Positions 36,793 to 45,031 of a DNA stretch of 64,000 bases are shown in pieces. A program made the translations under genes and the position numbers. Under the pieces are notes generated by a model. The model searched no databases. It was not told where the DNA came from and worked only from the letters and a program-made list of their open reading frames with translations. Origin of the DNA: Sphingobacteriaceae bacterium (GTDB lineage Bacteria > Bacteroidota > Bacteroidia > B-17B0 > Aurantibacillaceae); NCBI GenBank assembly GCA_947480015.1, contig CANKBS010000012.1, positions 1-64,000 on the forward strand, written 5' to 3'. Positions within the stretch are counted from its first letter, which is position 1. Each line of letters begins with the position of its first letter.

Positions 36793-37422
36793 ATGTTAAG
36801 ACTCTTAGTAATTGCTTTGTTGATTAGTAGCTTTGCCGGGGCGCAAACTAAAAAATCCGTTCAAAAAAACGCTAAACCAAAAGTTGAAGCCGATTCTTTA
36901 ATAACCGATTCGGTGATAGCTGAAGTTGAAAAGCCTATGCCCCGTGAGTTTGCCGTGTATACCAAAAAACCAAAACTAAAAACCGAACGCATGAAATTGT
37001 GTTTGAATTTGGTGAGTAAGGATACCGTTTTGAATTACTGCATTAACGATTCCATTTGCCATGACCCTGAAATCACCAAGATCTTATTTGAGAAAAAAGA
37101 TGCCGATTCAACTTATCTGCTTGTTTATGTGGATGCCTTCTCTAAGCCTGTTGACAAGCCTGAGTGTGATGCCGGCAAGGAATTAAAATTATTTTTTATC
37201 CGCTGGAATACCAAAACCAATAAAGCTTTGGTAAAACACCGCACTGTTGAATCTTGCATGCGTGGGGTTACCAACATGACCCGTGAGCCTATTCTGAACT
37301 GGGATCGCGTGACGCCTTTGACTGTAAATTATTACAAAGGAAATTCTACTTTTTCTGAAATAAAATTTGATCCTCATCAGTATTTGCTGGGCTTTCAAAG
37401 CGCCGATACTGAATCTAAGTAG
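36793..37422 (+). CDS. Secreted protein of unknown function
   Basis: A 209-residue protein with a signal peptide (MLRLLVIALLISSFAGAQ), then a Lys-rich stretch (KKSVQKNAKPKVEADS) and a domain with LVYVDAFSKPVDKPECDAGK and YYKGNSTFSEIKFDPHQYLL. I recognise no family. It starts 29 bp after the DUF4294 gene, so the two may be co-expressed. Confidence 0.8.
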   Translation: MLRLLVIALLISSFAGAQTKKSVQKNAKPKVEADSLITDSVIAEVEKPMPREFAVYTKKPKLKTERMKLCLNLVSKDTVLNYCINDSICHDPEITKILFEKKDADSTYLLVYVDAFSKPVDKPECDAGKELKLFFIRWNTKTNKALVKHRTVESCMRGVTNMTREPILNWDRVTPLTVNYYKGNSTFSEIKFDPHQYLLGFQSADTESK

Positions 37423-38064
37423 GCGAGCTTCAAAATGTATTTTGTTTATTTTGGGCGCCCGAGCGGGCTGCGCCGGGCTCAAGGCACTGGCTTGCTGCCC
37501 CACTCGGCTTTTTTCAGCGGTAGAAAAAACCGCTGAAAAAGAGCTAAAGCCATCACACAATCTGGCTCATCAAGCCTCAGGCTTGATGCCCTATCCCTGA
37601 CGCTCACGGAATTTTAAACCCATTGTTAATCCATTTATTTTAGTTTTTTTACATTATAATCTACGTTTTTTCGCGTCTCTTTATTCATCTATCTTTTAGC
37701 CGATTTGGGGCTCGACTAAGTAGTCTGCTATCCATTTTTAGGTTTTATTATAGCGCCCCGGCGAGCCGCTTCGGTCTTAGCGCGGTATTCGGAATTGATT
37801 CTCTATAATTTCACTGAATTGAATTTCACTTCTTACTCCATTCTTTAATATTTTATTCTTTTTCAGATGCATTTAAAATCACACGCAAATTTATTCGAGA
37901 ATGATTTCACTCTTCCAATCCATAAATCATACTGCGTTTATTAAGGCGTAGATTTTCAAAACAAATACTTTAATCAATCTTCAACTTGAACTGATTAATC
38001 AGCCTCCGCATCTAATTGCCTTAAAATTTCAATGTTTCAAAAAAAATAGGCATATTTAACCTGT
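37423..38064. other. Long intergenic region with repeat copy B and a degenerate remnant
   Basis: About 640 bp without a gene. It holds copy B (37449-37618) and a decayed look-alike near 37750-37790 (AGCGCCCCGGCGAGCCGCTT). The rest, 37790-38064, is AT-rich and I see nothing in it. Confidence 0.5.
37449..37618 (+). repeat. GGGCGCCC dispersed repeat, copy B
   Basis: Starts TTTTGGGCGCCCGAGCGGGC and ends CCCTGACGCTCACGGAATTT. Its central hairpin differs from copies A and C: TTTTTTCAGCGG pairs with CCGCTGAAAAA around TAGAAAAAA. It shares the segment TGGCTCATCAAGCC with copy C. Confidence 0.85.
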
Positions 38065-39153
38065 TTGAATAACGGGTTAAAAATACTGTTAGTTCCCTTT
38101 GCCTTTTTATACGGTGTTATTACCTTATTCCGCAATTTATTATACGACTGGCGCATCCTCAAAGAAAAACGTTTCGACGTACACACCATTGGGGTGGGCA
38201 ATCTGGCGGTTGGCGGTGCCGGCAAAACGCCCCTGGTGGAATATCTTTTACGTTTATTAATTCCCGAAGATCCCAACATTGCCACCTTGAGCCGGGGTTA
38301 TAAACGCAAGACCCGCGGTTATGTATTGGCCGATGATAACAGCACAGCCGAAGATATAGGTGATGAACCGCTTATTTATAAATCCAAATACAAGGTGCAA
38401 GTGGCGGTAGATGCCAGTCGCGTAAACGGCATTAAACAACTCATTGCTTTAGGAAGAACGGCTCCGAAAATGATTTTACTGGACGATGTGTTTCAACACC
38501 GTTCATTGCGTTGCGGACTGAATATTTTAGTGAGTGATTATCATAATTTATTTTTTAACGACCGCATGTTGCCGGCCGGTACCCTCCGCGAATTTAAAAG
38601 TGGGATGATAAGGGCCGATATTATCATCATCAGCAAAACCCCTGATAACACCTCGGCTGTTGAGATCCGCAATATTTTAAAAGATGTGAACCCAAGAGCG
38701 CATCAACGCGTGTTTTTCTCTTATCTCAAATACGGTGAATTGTATTCCATTCACAACCCAAACGATAAGCTTGATACTTTAAACGAATTGTTTCGTTACC
38801 GCATTATTTCTTTTGCCGGAATTGCTAATGCCGAGCCCATGGTAAATTATCTGAAAGAATACGCGGCCGACCTCAAACACCTGCCCTTTGCCGATCACCA
38901 CGATTATATGCCCAAAGATCTGGAAGACATTGAACGCTATTACAACAGTTTTGAAGGCGGCAATAAAATATTAGTGACCACCGAAAAAGATCTGATGCGT
39001 TTAAAGAATAAAGACATCTGGCCTCTGGCCAAAAGCATGAACATTTATGTGTTGCCGGTGGAAGTGAGCTTTAAAGACAAAGAAGAAGAGTTGAATGAAC
39101 TTATATTAAAATATGCTAGATCAAATAGAATTTACCACCAAAAGTATACGTGA
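38065..39153 (+). CDS. lpxK: Tetraacyldisaccharide 4'-kinase
   Basis: LpxK phosphorylates the lipid A disaccharide precursor at the 4' position. The P-loop is GVGNLAVGGAGKTPLVEYLL, preceded by a membrane-anchoring helix (KILLVPFAFLYGVITLF). LSRGYKRKTRGYVL, GDEPLIY and ILLDDVFQHRSLRCGLNILV are characteristic. The start is TTG 38065; an in-frame stop lies a few codons upstream and no ATG is available. The 3' end overlaps the next gene by 41 bp. Confidence 0.92.
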   Translation: MNNGLKILLVPFAFLYGVITLFRNLLYDWRILKEKRFDVHTIGVGNLAVGGAGKTPLVEYLLRLLIPEDPNIATLSRGYKRKTRGYVLADDNSTAEDIGDEPLIYKSKYKVQVAVDASRVNGIKQLIALGRTAPKMILLDDVFQHRSLRCGLNILVSDYHNLFFNDRMLPAGTLREFKSGMIRADIIIISKTPDNTSAVEIRNILKDVNPRAHQRVFFSYLKYGELYSIHNPNDKLDTLNELFRYRIISFAGIANAEPMVNYLKEYAADLKHLPFADHHDYMPKDLEDIERYYNSFEGGNKILVTTEKDLMRLKNKDIWPLAKSMNIYVLPVEVSFKDKEEELNELILKYARSNRIYHQKYT

Positions 39154-39928
39154 GCGCACCGCTGATTTTAAACCCTCCATTGGCATTATACTGGGCACGG
39201 GCCTTGGCGGCTTAGTGAAAGAAATAAAAATAGCCTACACTTTACCCTATAACGAAATACCACACTTTGCCCTGAGCACCGTAGAAGGACATTCAGGGAA
39301 ATTAATTTTCGGGGAACTGAGTGGAAAACAAGTAGTGGTGATGCAGGGACGCTTTCATTTTTATGAAGGTTATGATATGAAGCAGATCACCTTTCCGGTG
39401 CGTGTGATGAAAGCCCTGGGCATAAGCACCCTCTGTGTGAGCAATGCCTGCGGTGGCATGAACCCCGCTTTTCAAGTGGGTGAACTCATGATCATTAACG
39501 ATCACATTAATTTATTTCCAACCAACCCGCTCATCGGTAAAAATTATCCGGAGCTGGGCCCGCGTTTTCCCGATATGGGCGAAACCTATAAAAAAGAATT
39601 GCGCGAACTGGCCAAACAAATTGCCAAAGAAAATAATATTAAAGTTGATGAAGGGGTATATGCCGGCTTAACCGGTCCTTGTTTTGAAACCCCCGCCGAA
39701 TTCCGCTACCTGCGCCGCATAGGAGCCGATGTGGTGGGCATGAGCACCGTGCCCGAAGTAATTGTGGCTAAACATGCGGGACTGGATGTATTCGGGATCA
39801 GCATAGTAACTGATTTGGGTGTTGAAGGTCATGTGGAAAAAGTAACGCATGAAGAAGTGCAGCACATTGCCAATTTACAGGAACCTAAACTCACGCTTAT
39901 TATTAAAGAGCTGGTGAAGCGGATCTAA
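39113..39928 (+). CDS. Purine-nucleoside phosphorylase
   Basis: A trimeric-type PNP (PunA/DeoD-like) that splits purine nucleosides with phosphate. GIILGTGLGGLV is the phosphate loop; STVEGHSGKLIFGELSGKQV, MQGRFHFYEGYDM, SNACGGMNPAFQVGELM and LTGPCFETPAEFRYLRRIGA are typical. Length 271 aa is normal. The start ATG lies 41 bp inside lpxK in another frame; homology (MLDQIEFTTKSI) supports that start, so translation is probably coupled. Confidence 0.94.
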   Translation: MLDQIEFTTKSIRERTADFKPSIGIILGTGLGGLVKEIKIAYTLPYNEIPHFALSTVEGHSGKLIFGELSGKQVVVMQGRFHFYEGYDMKQITFPVRVMKALGISTLCVSNACGGMNPAFQVGELMIINDHINLFPTNPLIGKNYPELGPRFPDMGETYKKELRELAKQIAKENNIKVDEGVYAGLTGPCFETPAEFRYLRRIGADVVGMSTVPEVIVAKHAGLDVFGISIVTDLGVEGHVEKVTHEEVQHIANLQEPKLTLIIKELVKRI

Positions 39929-39932
39929 CATA

Positions 39933-40430
39933 TCAATCGGGACTTTTGGTATAAAAACTATTCTCCAGTAAAATTTCTTTGAGACGTTTGTTGATGATGC
40001 TGATGTTTATTTTGTTGGCAGGTAATTCGCTGACCCCATTGACAAAGGTTTTTAATTCATAAGCCGGCTGGACTTTATCGCCGGGGTAACGTTCTTCCTT
40101 CAAAATAAAAAGCGATTCGTATTTATAACCTTTAATGTAAACCAGTTTAACCAGACTATCATTGGGACCGGCCTGAATCTGCGCATTTTCTACTTGCAGC
40201 GAGAGCAGGGCTTTTAAAGAATCGGGAACGATGAGAAAAAACAGATCACCTTTATTTTTGAGAATACTATCGCTTTTAAAGCCTTTTTGAAAAAAGTAAA
40301 TGGCGTTTTTATCTTTTTTTAGTTTAATGGTTTCTACCTTTTGCGCTTCGGAAACAGAAGCAGTAAAAAAAACAAACAACAACAGATATGTAATAACAGG
40401 GCTTTTCACAAGAATTGACAAGATAAACAT
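39933..40430 (-). CDS. Secreted protein of unknown function
   Basis: A 165-residue protein with a signal peptide (SPVITYLLLFVFFTASVSEA). The mature part (about 135 residues) is Lys-rich with strands such as VKLVYIKGYKYESLFILKEE; no family recognised. It converges with the PNP gene with a 4-bp gap. Confidence 0.75.
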   Translation of the reverse strand: MFILSILVKSPVITYLLLFVFFTASVSEAQKVETIKLKKDKNAIYFFQKGFKSDSILKNKGDLFFLIVPDSLKALLSLQVENAQIQAGPNDSLVKLVYIKGYKYESLFILKEERYPGDKVQPAYELKTFVNGVSELPANKINISIINKRLKEILLENSFYTKSPD

Positions 40431-40523
40431 TTTTTGGAAGAGCCTTGGATGATGAGGCTGAATGTTGGATTTCTAATGCAATTTTTTATCCTTAACTTAG
40501 ATTGAGCAAATATCTAAACAATT

Positions 40524-41741
40524 GTGAAGCCCCAAACCAGCATACGCATTTTTCCTTTCAAACTGCTTTGTTGCTTTTTCTTTTTGATTTGCTCTTCTGT
40601 TTTTGATGCTCAAGTAAATTTAGTGCCTAATCCGAGTTTTGAGATTTATAAGGCATGTCCATCCTTTCCAAATACCGTTGACTCCGTGCCTCCATGGCGT
40701 GGGACAAACTTCGATTCCGATTATTACAATGCCTGTGGCCTTGGAGGTGCAAATGTTCCGAATACAACTGGTGGATACCAAATGGCAAGAACTGGAAGTG
40801 GGTTTGCGGGGCAGTACTTTTATAATGGAATAAACATTAATTACAGGGAATATATTCAAGTTTTGCTAAAAGGCCAATTACAAGCGAATTCATGTTATTT
40901 AGTAAAATGGTTCGTGAATAGTCCTAATTTATTTGCGAAGTATAGTTGCAATAATATTGGAGCGTACCTTTCCCAAAATAGTTTTACTAATGTTGCCCCT
41001 CCCTTGACAGCTAATGTTGTTAGTGTTAATCCGCAGATATTAGCGTATGGGAATCCTATTATTTTTGACACACTAAATTGGAAAGAGATTGGAGGAGTCT
41101 TTATGGCTAATGGAGGAGAAAAGTACTTGACTATTGGGAATTTTAGAAATGATGCTAGTACTGATACGCTTGATAAAAATCTTGGGATTTACGCAGGCGC
41201 ATACTACTTCATCGACGATGTTTCTGTTGAGCAAATTTCTTCTCCCACTTGGTTGCGCGATACCATGATAAATGCGGGTGACAGCGTGTTTATTGGTTCC
41301 AATTACGGTGGCTTAGCTTGCTCATGGTATAATTTAACTGCGCAGTTAATTTCAACTAAACCCGGCTTCTTTGTAAAACCAAGTACCAATACAAAATATG
41401 TGGTGCATCAAAGTTTTTGCGGGGGAACTTTTGTAGATACAATTGAAGTGAAAGTCAATCATAATTTGGTGGGTTTAAAAAACTATTCAGCTCTGCTTAG
41501 TAAATTACTACTCTACCCGCAACCGGCAGCTGCTGAGCTTAGTGTTAGTGGGCTGGATGGGGCTTTCAAAACAATTCGGGTTTATGATGCCTTTGGAAAT
41601 CTGCTCAGGGAAATTTATCCGGAGCCGAAAGAAAAATTGATCATACTAAATACCACTGAATTTAGTTCAGGTATTTATTCTTTGCTTTTTGAAGATGCGC
41701 AACAAAACAGAATGAGTCGGTGCTTTATTATTGAAAGGTGA
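40524..41741 (+). CDS. Secreted protein with T9SS type A C-terminal sorting domain
   Basis: A 405-residue extracellular protein. The signal peptide (FPFKLLCCFFFLICSSVFDA) is followed by a NLVPNPSFEIYKACP segment, a common start of carbohydrate-binding-like jelly-roll domains in Bacteroidota. The C-terminus (YPQPAAAELSVSGLDGAFKT, then IRVYDAFGNLLREI and FSSGIYSLLF) is a type A T9SS sorting domain, so it is exported by PorSS and attached to the surface. The start is GTG 40524. The repeat cluster begins 9 bp after the stop. Confidence 0.88.
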   Translation: MKPQTSIRIFPFKLLCCFFFLICSSVFDAQVNLVPNPSFEIYKACPSFPNTVDSVPPWRGTNFDSDYYNACGLGGANVPNTTGGYQMARTGSGFAGQYFYNGININYREYIQVLLKGQLQANSCYLVKWFVNSPNLFAKYSCNNIGAYLSQNSFTNVAPPLTANVVSVNPQILAYGNPIIFDTLNWKEIGGVFMANGGEKYLTIGNFRNDASTDTLDKNLGIYAGAYYFIDDVSVEQISSPTWLRDTMINAGDSVFIGSNYGGLACSWYNLTAQLISTKPGFFVKPSTNTKYVVHQSFCGGTFVDTIEVKVNHNLVGLKNYSALLSKLLLYPQPAAAELSVSGLDGAFKTIRVYDAFGNLLREIYPEPKEKLIILNTTEFSSGIYSLLFEDAQQNRMSRCFIIER

Positions 41742-41749
41742 TGGGGCTT

Positions 41750-42099
41750 GTCATGGTTCGACAAGCTCACCATGACACACTCACAATTACAAGCTCACCA
41801 TGACATGTTAGTTAAATGCACTTAGGATGCCCAAGGATGTCATCCTGAGCCTGTCGAAGGATGGCTCTGCCTGTCATGGTTCGATGCTTCGACGGGCTCA
41901 GCACAAACAGCTCACCATGACACACTCACAATTACAAGCTCACCATGACATGTTAGTTAAATGCACTTAGGATGCCCAAGGATGTCATCCTGAGCCTGTC
42001 GAAGGATGGCACTGGCTGTCATGGTTCTATGCTTCCTTATCATGGTTCGACAAGCTCACCATGACTTAGTAGTGGTCATCCTGAGCCTGTCGAAGGATG
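41750..42099. repeat. Palindromic element cluster 1 (core GAGCYTGTCGA)
   Basis: Full copies with stem CATCCT/AGGATG (flanked by GT): 41839-41863, 41984-42008, 42075-42099. Full copies with stem CATGGT/ACCATG in opposite orientation: 41750-41776 and 42040-42065. A longer hybrid lies at 41873-41922 and half-copies at 41789-41804 and 41934-41949. Neighbouring elements face each other, as BIME-type REP pairs do. The last copy contains the stop codon of the GIY-YIG gene. Confidence 0.9.
41766..42035. repeat. Direct 145-bp tandem duplication
   Basis: Bases 41766-41890 recur at 41911-42035 with three mismatches in 125, a period of 145 bp. The unit carries one full CATCCT-type palindrome and two half elements, so the duplication probably occurred by slippage or recombination between copies. 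Confidence 0.9.
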
Positions 42100-42402
42100 G
42101 TCTTCCGAAGAAGGAAACCTTACCTTATAGTTTTTTGATAGTTCAACCAAAGCCTCATAATTCCCTAAAATCAAAGCCTCCTTTTTTTTACGAGACCAAC
42201 CTTTCAATTGTTTTTCCCTGGCAATAGCTGCTAAATTATTTTCAATTATTTCGAAGTATACCAACTCTAAAGGCCTTCGTGAATAAGTATAACAGGTTGG
42301 ATTCAAACCCTCTTCATGTTGGGATAGCCTAGAATTAACATCATTGCTAACACCAATATAATAGCTATCGTCTGAACATTTAAGTATATAAACATAAAGC
42401 AT
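42076..42402 (-). CDS. GIY-YIG nuclease family protein embedded in palindromic repeats
   Basis: A 108-residue protein of the UPF0213-type GIY-YIG fold: YVYILKCSDDSYYIGVSNDV (variant GIY ... YIG), the catalytic Arg in VNSRLSQHEEG, and a conserved AREKQLKGWSR. It is probably a DNA-cleaving or structure-specific nuclease. Its last nine codons (DHPSTGSG and a TGA stop) are encoded by a repeat palindrome (42075-42099). The coding body has no repeat sequence; palindromes lie on both sides (cluster 1 and cluster 2). Whether it acts on these repeats is unknown. Confidence 0.88.
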   Translation of the reverse strand: MLYVYILKCSDDSYYIGVSNDVNSRLSQHEEGLNPTCYTYSRRPLELVYFEIIENNLAAIAREKQLKGWSRKKKEALILGNYEALVELSKNYKVRFPSSEDHPSTGSG

Positions 42403-42486
42403 GATTAAAATTAAATAAAATCATGTATTGCTTTTTTTGTTGTGATTTTTATTCGCGTAGATTTTTTTCACGTAACATTATTGAGT

Positions 42487-42705
42487 CATGGTTCTATGGT
42501 TCGATGGTAGATGCTTCCCTTGTCATGGTTCGACAGGCTCACCATGACCTATTAGTCGTCATCCTGAGCCTGTCGAAGGATGGCTCTGCCTGTCATGGTT
42601 CGACAAGCTCACCATGACAAGCTCACCATGACCTATTAGTCGTCATCCTGAGTAAGTTTAAGCTGAGCTTGGCCGATAGCTATCGGCCGAAGCATCGAAG
42701 GATGG
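42487..42705. repeat. Palindromic element cluster 2 (core GAGCYTGTCGA)
   Basis: Copies with stem CATGGT/ACCATG: 42522-42548 and 42592-42618. Stem CATCCT/AGGATG: 42558-42582 and, interrupted, 42642-42705. Half copies lie near 42487-42505 and 42616-42632. The interrupted copy has about 40 extra bases between its arms, including an 18-bp perfect palindrome (GGCCGATAG, CTATCGGCC). A stretch of 46 bp (42558-42603) is identical to 41839-41884 in cluster 1. Confidence 0.88.
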
Positions 42706-42726
42706 TGAAAGACAGCGAAGAAAGAA

Positions 42727-42978
42727 TTACTCCTTCTCGATTTCCTTTTTAATTTCCTGAATGTGTTCGTTTACCTGTTCGGTAAGACCACCGGTACTTT
42801 CGCGGATATCTTTTTGAATGCCACTGGTGGCATCTTTAAATTCACGGATTCCTTTTCCTAAAGTTTTGGCAATAGTTGGAATACCTTTGCCACCAAATAA
42901 AAGCAGGATCACAAAAACCACGAGGATCACCTCGCCGCCACCTAAGTTTAAAAATAAAATGAATTGATTAATTGCCAT
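42727..42978 (-). CDS. tatA: Twin-arginine translocase TatA/TatE family protein
   Basis: An 83-residue Tat pore protein. The single N-terminal helix (GGEVILVVFVILLLFGGKGI) is followed by the amphipathic PTIAKTLGKGIREFKDATSG, then a charged tail. The family FG motif is kept (LLFGGKGI). It is the last gene of the minus-strand unit that begins at 49000. Its ATG overlaps the preceding gene's stop (TAATG), so translation is coupled. tatC lies at 30729-31565. Confidence 0.93.
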   Translation of the reverse strand: MAINQFILFLNLGGGEVILVVFVILLLFGGKGIPTIAKTLGKGIREFKDATSGIQKDIRESTGGLTEQVNEHIQEIKKEIEKE

Positions 42979-43088
42979 TACTTTTTGCCTCCTCGCATAA
43001 ATTTAAAAACCACCACACAGCCGGTAATAAAGATCAGCGCCACAAAAGCAATGATAAAATAATGACCAAAATCAAGCGTGTTATTCAT
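42978..43088 (-). CDS. 36-residue single-pass membrane peptide coupled to tatA
   Basis: An ATG at 43088 opens a 36-residue frame, MNNTLDFGHYFIIAFVALIF, then ITGCVVVFKFMRGGKK, that ends in TAATG shared with the tatA start. It has one transmembrane helix and a basic C-terminus (in-positive topology). No homology is recognisable, but it lies 18 bp after the AstE-like gene on the same strand. A Tat-accessory or small membrane role is speculation. Confidence 0.65.
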   Translation of the reverse strand: MNNTLDFGHYFIIAFVALIFITGCVVVFKFMRGGKK

Positions 43089-43106
43089 GTCGCAAGTTAC
43101 TAAAAA

Positions 43107-44057
43107 TTATGTTTCCATCATGCCAATGTGTATGAGCGCATCACCCTGATTCACCACCGGTTGGTTGTTTATGCCCACAATGTAGCCGTTTTCGGGACTA
43201 AACACCTTGTCTTCGGTTTGACCAAAAGGATTAAAAATAATACCCAGCAGATCACCTTTTGAAACCGGGGCGCCGTTATCTACACTCATGTGAAACAAGC
43301 CGCTGCTATTGGCCCGCACCCAGGTATCGTTCTTTATTTTTACCGATGCATTGTCAGGCACTTCAAAATTGATCATGCCGTAGGAGTTCATTAAACGCAA
43401 ACAACCGTTCACACCCTCATTAATGGCATGGTAATCAAAACGCATGCTTTCCCCGCCTTCAAATACTAAAATGGGTTTGTTTTTTTTGGCGGCTTCTTTT
43501 CTAAAAGTGCCATCGCGGTAAGTACTGTCGATAATTAAAGGCGCCGAAAACCTTTCGGCCAAAGCTACATTATCTGGAAAATCAAACACACAGCGCAATT
43601 GCGGAAAATTATTCAGCTTGGCTCCACCGGTATGAAAATCCACACCAAAATCGATAATGGGTAAAATATGTTTCATTAAATCGTAAGCAATTCGGCTTCC
43701 AAAAGACCCTTTTTTAGAACCGGGAAAACAACGGTTCAGGTCGCGGCCATCGGGCAAATCGCGACTGCCATACAAAAAAGAAATTACATTAATAACCGGT
43801 ATGGCAATGAGGGTACCGCATTTGAGATCTTTCACCTCATCGCGGGAAATAACTTTGCGTAAAATTTCTATGCCATTGGTTTCTTCGCCATGCATGCCGG
43901 CGCTTAATAATAAAGTGGGGCCCTTTTCTTTAGAGCGCATCACAATAACCGGAATTTCGAGTTTGGTTTTGGTGTGTAATTCGTAAGAATTTAAAATCAC
44001 CGTTCTGTTTTGGCCGGACTCAATGGTTTGCCCGTTAATGACTAAGCTGGACTGCAC
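43107..44057 (-). CDS. Succinylglutamate desuccinylase/aspartoacylase family protein
   Basis: A zinc-dependent hydrolase of the AstE/AspA family (M14-like). The zinc ligands are visible in SAGMHGEETNGIEIL (His and Glu) and IDFGVDFHTGG (His); DLNRCFPG and ILVFEGGESM are typical. The C-terminal part has a biotinyl/lipoyl-like beta segment (SSGLFHMSVDNGAPVSKGDL, LGIIFNPFG). These enzymes remove acyl groups from amino acids or peptides; next to rimK the substrate may be an amide or glutamylated product. This is inference. Confidence 0.88.
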   Translation of the reverse strand: MQSSLVINGQTIESGQNRTVILNSYELHTKTKLEIPVIVMRSKEKGPTLLLSAGMHGEETNGIEILRKVISRDEVKDLKCGTLIAIPVINVISFLYGSRDLPDGRDLNRCFPGSKKGSFGSRIAYDLMKHILPIIDFGVDFHTGGAKLNNFPQLRCVFDFPDNVALAERFSAPLIIDSTYRDGTFRKEAAKKNKPILVFEGGESMRFDYHAINEGVNGCLRLMNSYGMINFEVPDNASVKIKNDTWVRANSSGLFHMSVDNGAPVSKGDLLGIIFNPFGQTEDKVFSPENGYIVGINNQPVVNQGDALIHIGMMET

Positions 44058-44080
44058 TGTTTATTTTTTAAGATTAAAAA

Positions 44081-44977
44081 TTATTCGCCGGGTTTATTAA
44101 ACTCATTACGCTCTACGTATTCAATAATTTTTCCGGCAATGTCGATGCCTGTAGCGCCTTCAATGCCTTCAAGGCCAGGCGATGAATTCACTTCCATAAC
44201 CAAAGGTCCGCGACTCGATTGCAGCAGATCAACCCCGGCAATACCAAGTCCCAGTTTTTTTGCCGATTTAATGGCCGTGGCTCTTTCTTCGGCAGTAAGT
44301 TGAATCACAGAAGCTGAACCCCCGCGATGCAGGTTCGAGCGGAATTCCCCGTCCTTAGCCTGACGTTTCATGGCCCCAACAATTTGTCCGTCTACCACAA
44401 ACACACGCAGATCGGCACCTCCGGCTTCTTTAATAAATTCCTGCACCAGCATGTTGGCTTCTAATTTTAAAAAAGCTTCAATAACACTTTTAGCCGCCTT
44501 TTGATTTTCGGCTAAAATAACACCAATGCCTTGTGTCCCTTCTAAAAGCTTGATCACACAGGGTGCGCCGCCAATATTCTCAATCACGTTATCAATATCT
44601 TTATCTTTAGGTGAAGAGGCAAAAGCAGTTTTTGGAATACCAATACCGGCGCGGGCTAAAATTTGCAGACTGCGTAATTTATCACGCGAGCGCACCAGAG
44701 CCTGTGATTCAACGGCAGTGAAAATCTTCATCATTTCAAACTGACGCACCACGGCCGAGCCGTAAAAAGTTGCCGAAGCCCCAATGCGGGGAATAACCGC
44801 GTTGACATCGGTAACTTCTTTTCCGTTAAAATAAATATGCGGACGACCCTGTTCGATGACCAGCACACATTTCATGTGATCGAGCAGCAACATTTCGTGA
44901 CCGCGTTGTTCGCCGGCTTCCAGGAGTCGTTTGGTAGAGTATAGGTTTTTATTACGGGATAATAAGGCGATCTTCAT
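44081..44977 (-). CDS. rimK: RimK family ATP-grasp ligase
   Basis: ATP-grasp enzyme of the RimK family, which adds glutamate to a protein C-terminus (ribosomal protein S6 in E. coli) or makes related amide bonds. [36 protein letters not shown] and [20 protein letters not shown] carry the ATP-grasp and Mg-binding residues. Length 298 aa is standard. It lies 23 bp from the AstE-like gene and 54 bp from the RimB-like protease, an arrangement known elsewhere for RimK, zinc-protease and AstE genes. Confidence 0.92.
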   Translation of the reverse strand: MKIALLSRNKNLYSTKRLLEAGEQRGHEMLLLDHMKCVLVIEQGRPHIYFNGKEVTDVNAVIPRIGASATFYGSAVVRQFEMMKIFTAVESQALVRSRDKLRSLQILARAGIGIPKTAFASSPKDKDIDNVIENIGGAPCVIKLLEGTQGIGVILAENQKAAKSVIEAFLKLEANMLVQEFIKEAGGADLRVFVVDGQIVGAMKRQAKDGEFRSNLHRGGSASVIQLTAEERATAIKSAKKLGLGIAGVDLLQSSRGPLVMEVNSSPGLEGIEGATGIDIAGKIIEYVERNEFNKPGE

Positions 44978-45031
44978 CTTTTTCTGGTTTTAATGTGAAA
45001 TTAAAAATTGAAAATTAATAACCGTTACGAA

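Noticed and set aside
42006-42617. Short plus-strand ORFs reading through the repeat clusters, with peptides such as VRQAHHDL and VILSLSKDG
   Set aside because: These are translations of the palindromic repeats themselves, a well-known annotation artefact; the real gene is the minus-strand GIY-YIG.
41750-42705. CRISPR array
   Set aside because: Copies alternate orientation, spacing is irregular, spacers are not unique, and no cas genes are present.
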